Shown piece after piece: positions 5,715-10,742 of a DNA stretch of 10,742 nt (the first letter of the stretch is position 1; every line of letters begins with the position of its first letter). The DNA is from Ruminococcaceae bacterium UBA1767 (GTDB lineage: Bacteria; Bacillota; Clostridia; Oscillospirales; Acutalibacteraceae), in the NCBI GenBank assembly GCA_002315505.1, contig DCGX01000080.1:1-10742 (forward strand), given 5' to 3'. Position numbers and translations under genes: made by a program. A model generated the notes under the pieces. That model was not told the DNA's origin. It ran no database searches and saw nothing but the letters and a program-made list of their open reading frames with translations.

Positions 5715-8700
5715 TCAATTAATCACCTTTATAAGAAGATTGTAAATGAATTTCATAGCCTCTTTAATAATACTCAAAAGCATATTGAATGTTGTATTTT
5801 CTGCTGTTTCATCCGATTGTTCATCAGTCGGATTCTGGTCGATAAGCGATAGATATTCATTGTAGCTTTCAAGTTCTAAAAGCTCATCCTCAGACAATGT
5901 CTGGTCAATGCCCTGCAAGAGTAAGCCTGCCTGATTGAGAAGTTCAATATCAAGCTCGTCCACGTTACCGTCATGGTTGCAATCTGCCGCCTCGTAAACA
6001 GCCTCTCCGACCTGTTCACGGGTAAGCATTCCGTTTACAATGCACGAAACAAGTGTTGCATCCGTTCCGTCATAAATTCCGTCACAGTTAACATCACCGT
6101 AAATTACGAGCGTTGCAGTTTCATATGTGCAGATATTATCGTCAAGCAAAAATACAGTTGTGCCTGTGGCAAGAACATCGTTATAGAACGAGAAATACAC
6201 ATTTGTGTTTTCGAATCGACTTTTGAAATTATCAATATTATCCGTGCCTACATTTACACCGTAAATAAATTTGTTTTCTTTGTCAAAAACAAGATTTGTG
6301 TCACTCGTGAATTTAAACGAATCGTTCTCCCAATGTGCATAGAGAATATGCTCGCTTGTACTGATGAGTGATGAGCTTGCGGTGATTTTTTCGCCGCCGG
6401 TTTCAGAAGTGTACCAGCCGAGGAAAACATAATAATTCGGGCAGACAGGTGTCGGGAGTGTGCCGTAGCAGGCATCCGCTTCAACCGACTTTTCGTAGAA
6501 ATCGAGTGAGCCGTATTTCGTGTTGAAATTAACCTTGACCATCTGCTTTTCGATATGAGCATAAAGTGTGTGGCTCTCTTTATTCGTAACCGGAGTGTCT
6601 GCAGTAATCTTTGTACCGCCCGATTTTTGCGTATACCATCCGAGGAAGGTATAGTAATCCGGTACTGTAGGAGTCGGCAATGTGCCGTAGGTTGAATTGT
6701 AATTTACATCCTTTTGTGAAAAATCAAGCGTTCCGACATCAGTTTCAAAATTGACACTAACCGAAGCGCCAATCCAATGAGAATAGATTGTGTGATTTTC
6801 TTCGTTCTCAACTATTGTATCAGCAGTGATTTTAGTTCCGCCGACGGGTTCTGTATACCATCCGTCAAAAACATAATCCTCTCTTGTCGGCTCGCAGAGT
6901 TCTCCGTATGGAAGTCCTACGGTTACAAACTTGCTGTTTTCGGAATATACTATTCCCGAAGTATCAACCGTTGAAAGATTAATTTTTGAATATGTAACCG
7001 AACCTGCACCGCCGTTATCAACAGGCATTGCAAAGCGAATTACTACAGTTGTATCTGTGCTGACAATAAACCACGCATTTATATCGTCACGCACATATTT
7101 TCCCTTACCGATACGTCCGTTGTCAGTATTTGTGATTTCATTCATATTGTACGAATCCGTAATACTGCCCTCTGACGGGAACACAACAAAGGAGCCGAAC
7201 GTATCACTGCCCGAGACTACAACATCCGCATTAAAGCTCAGATAATACCTCACCCCTGCCTTGACGGGAATTGTATAGAAACCGCTTATGTTATTAGCGT
7301 CTGTCATACAGGTTTTAACAAATTTTATGCTTCCGTTATCCTTGTCAATTACACGGAATTGTGTAAGGTCACTTGTGCTTGAAGAATAAATTGTGCTTTG
7401 ATAATTAATCTGATTTACGGTTCTGCTGTCTGCATAATTCGTAAAGGAGAAGAGATTTCCGTCATAGGAAACGGAGCAGACCTTTTCCTTAGGAGTGTCA
7501 GCCTTCGATGAATAAACAACGATTGAATCGGCCGGAATCGTATCAGTAAGGCTTGTATCAACCGAAATTTCCTTATCAGAAGAGATAATATCCGCATTTG
7601 AATCGGGAGCAACTGTTTCAGGGTCGTAAAGATATCTTGAGAGTGTTTCACCCGAAAGTGACGAAGTAAGGCTGATATTTATATTTTCCTGCGTGCTGTT
7701 TGTATTTACAACAGCAATACTGTGACTGCCGTCGGGATTAGCAACCATTGTAGTATATACCCCGTCAGCACCTGTGCCTGCATAAACAGTTGCGCCGCAA
7801 TCACCAAGATATTTTGTAAGAAGTGAGTAGGCATAATAGGACTGATACGGCACATCGGATTCCGTAAGGCTCGGGGCAAGACCGATTTTGTGAATTCCGT
7901 TTTCGAATTCGCCCTCAGTCTTTGTTCTGTTAGGCCATTTTATTTCAAACAGCTGCCATAAAAGTGTATTCTGCACACCCTCATTCATAGCGCTGATAAC
8001 CGTCTGCGCAAGCTGAGATTCGTCAACCTTATACACGTTTCTGTCTGAAAGATTGCCGAAATTGAATTCATCAAGCCAGTATTCCTTGCCTGTCTGAGAA
8101 ATTGTATTCTGCATCAAATCGAAGAAAATCGAATAGATTTCGTAGTTGTCGTAATCATAATCGTTGCCGTCATCGGTGACATAAACACCGCCCTGGTCAG
8201 GCCAGTTAGGTGCATACCAGTGGAAGGAATAAATGTCAATAACATCGTCAATTTCTCTTATCCACCATTTCACGTCATCAACTACACTGCCCCTGTTTGC
8301 CTTATGATTAAATGCATTATTCGGACCGACCATCTGCACAAGGTCACGCACATTGCTCTGCTTCATATACTTGTCGGCAGAGTGCACGAGCTTTACATAT
8401 GCTTCCCAGTTTGTATCATTGGAATAATTATTTTCGCCCTCGTTAGGCTCTGTGAACATAATAAGATACTCGACGTTTGTAAAGCCCTTCTGATTCACAA
8501 GATAATCAACAGATGCGGCAATCCATTTGCCGTATTCTTCAATTCGCTGACCATATTCAAGTGTTGCAAACGGATTTGTTCCGTCATAGGCGGTTGTGGA
8601 ATTATTTGAAATCACACTGTCAAGTCCCCATCCCATATTAAGTGCGACCTTAATATTTCTGTCCTTGAGAGCGGATATCCACTTGCAGAGATTATTCATC

Positions 8701-10742
8701 TCGGTTGTATTGAAATTATATGAAATTACTCCGTCTGTGTTTACTGCGGAAAAGCTCTGGTCATAATAGGAACGAACCATATTGAGTCCCATATTGCTCA
8801 TTCTTGAAAGCTCGGTTGCGATATTCTCATCGGTATAGGTTGTCATTATAAAACCCTGTGCAACGGCATTCGCTCCGAGCCAGTTATCCTGTACGGAAGT
8901 GGTGTTATTGATTGAAAGATTTGCAGTTCCCGTACCTGTTGTACCTGCAGTTACCGTCTTTGTTACCGTCAGATTATCAATGGCAACAGTACCGCCCTGG
9001 TAAAGATGGAAACCAAACCAATCAGCTGTTGATGTAAAAGTATAAGAAACATCACGCCAGCCTGTGGATGCTCCGTTATCGTAGAACTGTTGACCGCCAC
9101 CGTTATACATAAGTGCAAGCAACGGATTTGAAATCGAAGAAGAAAGCTCCTTATACGAGAACGAGAGAGTATATTTTTCTCCGCTTTCAAGATCAAAGCC
9201 GATATTGTCCTTGTTGAATTTATACTCTATTGCCGAATCAGGTGCATCAAGCATAAGTACACCATTAGTCTGATTATCCCACTCGAGTGTTCCTGTATAA
9301 TCCTGACGGATATTAAAATTTGAATTTGTCGAATTAAATGTGTATCCGTTACCGTCAAAGGTTATTGTCGAATGCACCTTTGTTTTGTAATAATTGTTTA
9401 CTACAATCTTAGTGAATATTATTTCAACACCCTGGTAAACATAAAGCTGAATTAAATTTCCGGCAGTGCTGAGATATTTTGCATCTACTGTAACTGTCTG
9501 CTCAGAGCCGACCGTCAAGCTGTTTCCGCTGTAATAAGCCTTGTCCTCGTCACCATTTTCCTTAAGTGCAAAAACCTGGTCGGAATCTGATTTAGCAAGG
9601 AGCTTAAAGGTAACATCAATCTTATATCTTGTGAGCTTTTCAAAAGAAAAATCACTCATTGCAATTTCGATGCCGCTTGCCGCATTCTTCTCTGTGCTTG
9701 CGGGAATATTTACATAAAGATAGCTTGAAGAATATTCGCCCTGCAAAAGTGTATCAAAATATGTCATTGCAGACTCTGTTGAAGAAACGGATTTATCCAT
9801 TGTGCCTTCAAGCTGACTTAAATCAACAGAAGCTCCGTCAATCTGAACATTTTTGAGCATAACCCTTGCACCTGCATATAAATATGCACGGAAATGAACG
9901 AGCGTATTATCCGCAGAAACCGTTGCTGTCTTTGAAAAGCTGTACCATTTGCCGATTTCAAAATCAACATTGTCATGGTAATTTTCGCAGATTGCCTTGC
10001 TTGTGGTTGTATCAATGAGCTTGATTGCCGAATATGTATGGAAATCTGAATCACCAACGAGCATAATATCATAAGTCAGAGTGTGTGAGCCCGAGTTGAG
10101 AGTTAAACCGATTTTCTGATTTTTCACTGCGCTTGCCTGGAAGCTGTGCTGAGTATTTTCAAGGTATCTGCCGCCCTCGTCAAGTGGCTCAGTATCACAA
10201 ATCCATCGAAAATAAGAGCTGTTTGCATTGAAATATGATTCAAAATCCTCAGAATAAATTATATTTCCGTCTTCGTCGACGAGCTTAATATTATCAAAAA
10301 GCACCTTTGCACTGTCATAAACATAGAGCTTAAAACCAGCCGAAGTATCTGCGGCAGTAATGGAATATGACTTCTTATTCCACTGATTTACACTTAAATA
10401 ATTAAGGTTCAGATAGCCGTCCGAAACTGTGGCACCTGATGAATTATTATAGTGGTAGCCGATAACTGTATCCGACTTATGCTGTGACGGCTCAACGATG
10501 TAATATTCAAAAGAAAAAGTGTACTTTTTGCCGCTCTGAACAGTAACTGTCGGGAGTGAAAACGATACAGGAGCCTCAGAATTCGAGTCAGCAGCGGTAA
10601 GAGTATTTTCACCGTAAAGATATCCCACACTTCCGTTTTTAATTGCAGTATAGGATACACCATTCTGCTGAGAAGCAAACGGTGTTGCATTATCAAAATT
10701 TTCCGAAATCAGCTTGATATTCTTATCGCTGTTCGGCTTGGC
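5715..10742 (-). CDS. Giant multimodular dockerin-bearing glycoside hydrolase (5'-truncated by the window edge)
   Basis: At least 1675 residues are encoded. The frame is open to the last base, and no signal peptide is visible, so the true start lies outside. Module order, as minus-strand positions: four jelly-roll-like carbohydrate-binding-type modules (10742 to about 8950); a clan GH-A-like TIM barrel (about 8900-7800) with E in FTEPNEG (8448-8450) as likely acid/base and E in WLDEFNFG (8067-8069) as likely nucleophile; a beta-sandwich tail to about 7505; another jelly-roll-like module (about 7490-6960); three Flg_new repeats (6932-6330); a short beta-rich pre-dockerin segment; a dockerin (6098-5913); and an acidic linker with an amphipathic C-terminal helix (5789-5718). 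The protein is probably secreted and attached to a scaffoldin to degrade plant or host polysaccharide. The exact GH family is not recognised. No promoter is in the window, and termination may use the bidirectional hairpin at 5373-5400. Confidence 0.88.
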   Translation of the reverse strand, partial: AKPNSDKNIKLISENFDNATPFASQQNGVSYTAIKNGSVGYLYGENTLTAADSNSEAPVSFSLPTVTVQSGKKYTFSFEYYIVEPSQHKSDTVIGYHYNNSSGATVSDGYLNLNYLSVNQWNKKSYSITAADTSAGFKLYVYDSAKVLFDNIKLVDEDGNIIYSEDFESYFNANSSYFRWICDTEPLDEGGRYLENTQHSFQASAVKNQKIGLTLNSGSHTLTYDIMLVGDSDFHTYSAIKLIDTTTSKAICENYHDNVDFEIGKWYSFSKTATVSADNTLVHFRAYLYAGARVMLKNVQIDGASVDLSQLEGTMDKSVSSTESAMTYFDTLLQGEYSSSYLYVNIPASTEKNAASGIEIAMSDFSFEKLTRYKIDVTFKLLAKSDSDQVFALKENGDEDKAYYSGNSLTVGSEQTVTVDAKYLSTAGNLIQLYVYQGVEIIFTKIVVNNYYKTKVHSTITFDGNGYTFNSTNSNFNIRQDYTGTLEWDNQTNGVLMLDAPDSAIEYKFNKDNIGFDLESGEKYTLSFSYKELSSSISNPLLALMYNGGGQQFYDNGASTGWRDVSYTFTSTADWFGFHLYQGGTVAIDNLTVTKTVTAGTTGTGTANLSINNTTSVQDNWLGANAVAQGFIMTTYTDENIATELSRMSNMGLNMVRSYYDQSFSAVNTDGVISYNFNTTEMNNLCKWISALKDRNIKVALNMGWGLDSVISNNSTTAYDGTNPFATLEYGQRIEEYGKWIAASVDYLVNQKGFTNVEYLIMFTEPNEGENNYSNDTNWEAYVKLVHSADKYMKQSNVRDLVQMVGPNNAFNHKANRGSVVDDVKWWIREIDDVIDIYSFHWYAPNWPDQGGVYVTDDGNDYDYDNYEIYSIFFDLMQNTISQTGKEYWLDEFNFGNLSDRNVYKVDESQLAQTVISAMNEGVQNTLLWQLFEIKWPNRTKTEGEFENGIHKIGLAPSLTESDVPYQSYYAYSLLTKYLGDCGATVYAGTGADGVYTTMVANPDGSHSIAVVNTNSTQENINISLTSSLSGETLSRYLYDPETVAPDSNADIISSDKEISVDTSLTDTIPADSIVVYSSKADTPKEKVCSVSYDGNLFSFTNYADSRTVNQINYQSTIYSSSTSDLTQFRVIDKDNGSIKFVKTCMTDANNISGFYTIPVKAGVRYYLSFNADVVVSGSDTFGSFVVFPSEGSITDSYNMNEITNTDNGRIGKGKYVRDDINAWFIVSTDTTVVIRFAMPVDNGGAGSVTYSKINLSTVDTSGIVYSENSKFVTVGLPYGELCEPTREDYVFDGWYTEPVGGTKITADTIVENEENHTIYSHWIGASVSVNFETDVGTLDFSQKDVNYNSTYGTLPTPTVPDYYTFLGWYTQKSGGTKITADTPVTNKESHTLYAHIEKQMVKVNFNTKYGSLDFYEKSVEADACYGTLPTPVCPNYYVFLGWYTSETGGEKITASSSLISTSEHILYAHWENDSFKFTSDTNLVFDKENKFIYGVNVGTDNIDNFKSRFENTNVYFSFYNDVLATGTTVFLLDDNICTYETATLVIYGDVNCDGIYDGTDATLVSCIVNGMLTREQVGEAVYEAADCNHDGNVDELDIELLNQAGLLLQGIDQTLSEDELLELESYNEYLSLIDQNPTDEQSDETAENTTFNMLLSIIKEAMKFIYNLLIKVIN
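5913..6098 (-). other. Domain: type I dockerin
   Basis: Two calcium-binding loop-helix segments are intact: GDVNCDGIYDGTDATLVSCI and ADCNHDGNVDELDIELLNQ. Each keeps D1, N3, D5, D9 and D12 of the EF-hand-like loop. Dockerins bind cohesins of scaffoldin proteins, so the enzyme should join a cellulosome-like or surface complex. Residues 10-11 of the loops (G-T and E-L) differ between the halves, so binding in two symmetric orientations is less likely. The preceding segment (FIYGVNVGTDNIDNFKSRF) resembles the short beta domain often found before dockerins in Ruminococcaceae. Confidence 0.88.
6330..6932 (-). other. Domain region: three Listeria-Bacteroides (Flg_new, InlB B-repeat-like) repeats
   Basis: Three units of about 50-70 residues share YGxLxxP..xxYxFxGWYT...GG.KITA......HxxYAHW. 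They span 6932-6774, 6761-6549 and 6539-6330. The second ends AHI rather than HW. Units 2 and 3 are the most alike, both with YGTLPTP, which suggests a recent duplication. This family forms small beta-grasp-like modules in surface and secreted proteins and probably acts as a spacer or adhesive part here. Confidence 0.85.
7505..8900 (-). other. Domain: clan GH-A-like catalytic barrel with C-terminal beta-sandwich
   Basis: Features in order are: GLNMVRSYYDQS (early strand), IKVALNMGWG, the strand YLIMFTEPNEGE with the predicted acid/base Glu, MVGPNNA, DIYSFHWYAPNWP (the D-x-x-S-x-H-x-Y pattern of GH39/GH30/GH51-like enzymes), KEYWLDEFNFGN with the predicted nucleophile 127 residues after the acid/base, and LLWQLFEIKWPN as the last strand. 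The all-beta tail (SYYAYSLLTKYL onwards, with SIAVVNTN) resembles the accessory sandwich of GH30/GH39-like enzymes. Family assignment is open. Confidence 0.7.
8955..10742 (-). other. Domain region: four tandem jelly-roll-like (CBM-type) modules
   Basis: Four modules end in the same pattern, an LYxY-like strand followed by a hydrophobic strand. They read LYVYDSAKVLFDNIKL (near 10280-10330), AYLYAGARVMLKNVQI (near 9840-9895), LYVYQGVEIIFTKIVV (near 9400-9450) and FHLYQGGTVAIDNLTV (near 8960-9015). Such endings are typical of CBM4/9/22-like beta-sandwich modules that bind glycans. The pairwise similarity outside these endings is low, so they are old duplications or separate acquisitions. The first module is cut by the window edge. 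Confidence 0.65.

Noticed and set aside
5545..5745. Plus-strand 66-residue open frame in the intergenic gap
   Set aside because: It is made of dispersed palindromic repeats and the antisense end of the large gene, with no ribosome binding site and no protein-like composition.
6330..6932. CRISPR-like or tandem DNA repeat
   Set aside because: The periodicity is at the protein level (Flg_new units of about 50-70 residues); DNA identity between units is low and there are no regular spacers.
8220..8609. Plus-strand 129-residue open frame
   Set aside because: It is an antisense shadow of the catalytic domain; the minus frame has clear motifs and the plus frame has none.
10626..10628. GTG as start codon of the large minus-strand gene
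   Set aside because: The frame stays open for 38 more codons to the window edge, the extension looks like the same beta-sandwich module, there is no good ribosome binding site, and no signal peptide follows the GTG.

Overview
The window looks like chromosomal DNA of a gut or rumen Bacillota (Clostridia), most likely a Ruminococcaceae/Oscillospiraceae-type bacterium. The evidence is moderate G+C, strong AAGGAG/GGAGG ribosome binding sites, near-consensus housekeeping promoters, a ZTP riboswitch in front of purC, a type I dockerin on a very large multimodular glycosidase, and dispersed palindromic repeats of the kind common between genes in gut Clostridia. The species cannot be fixed from the sequence alone.

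Layout, left to right. Positions 1-74 hold palindromic repeats. purC lies at 188-898 on the minus strand with its own terminator (140-168). Its leader (924-1037) carries a ZTP (pfl-type) riboswitch that overlaps an intrinsic terminator, behind a promoter whose -35 and -10 are both perfect consensus. A second strong promoter faces the other way and drives a sodium-coupled amino-acid-type symporter (1168-2538). A hairpin (2551-2580) separates this gene from a tight two-gene unit: a YfcC/DcuC-type carrier (2603-4063) and, 11 bases later, a cytoplasmic GH29 alpha-L-fucosidase (4075-5367). A strong terminator follows, which probably works in both directions. The 310-base convergent gap (5406-5714) is filled with dispersed stem-loop repeats related to those at the left edge.

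The right half (5715-10742, minus strand) is one open frame that runs off the window at its 5' end. It encodes at least 1675 residues: four N-terminal jelly-roll-like modules, a clan GH-A-like catalytic domain with an unusual T-E-P-N acid/base motif, another beta-sandwich region, three Listeria-Bacteroides (Flg_new) repeats, a dockerin, and an acidic linker ending in an amphipathic helix. The secretion signal must lie outside the window.

In function, purC is housekeeping purine synthesis under ZMP/ZTP sensing. The two transporters with a cytoplasmic fucosidase suggest uptake of amino acids and possibly of a fucosylated glyco-conjugate that is opened inside the cell. The large dockerin protein is an extracellular polysaccharide-degrading component. 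No mobile element, CRISPR array, tRNA or rRNA gene was found.
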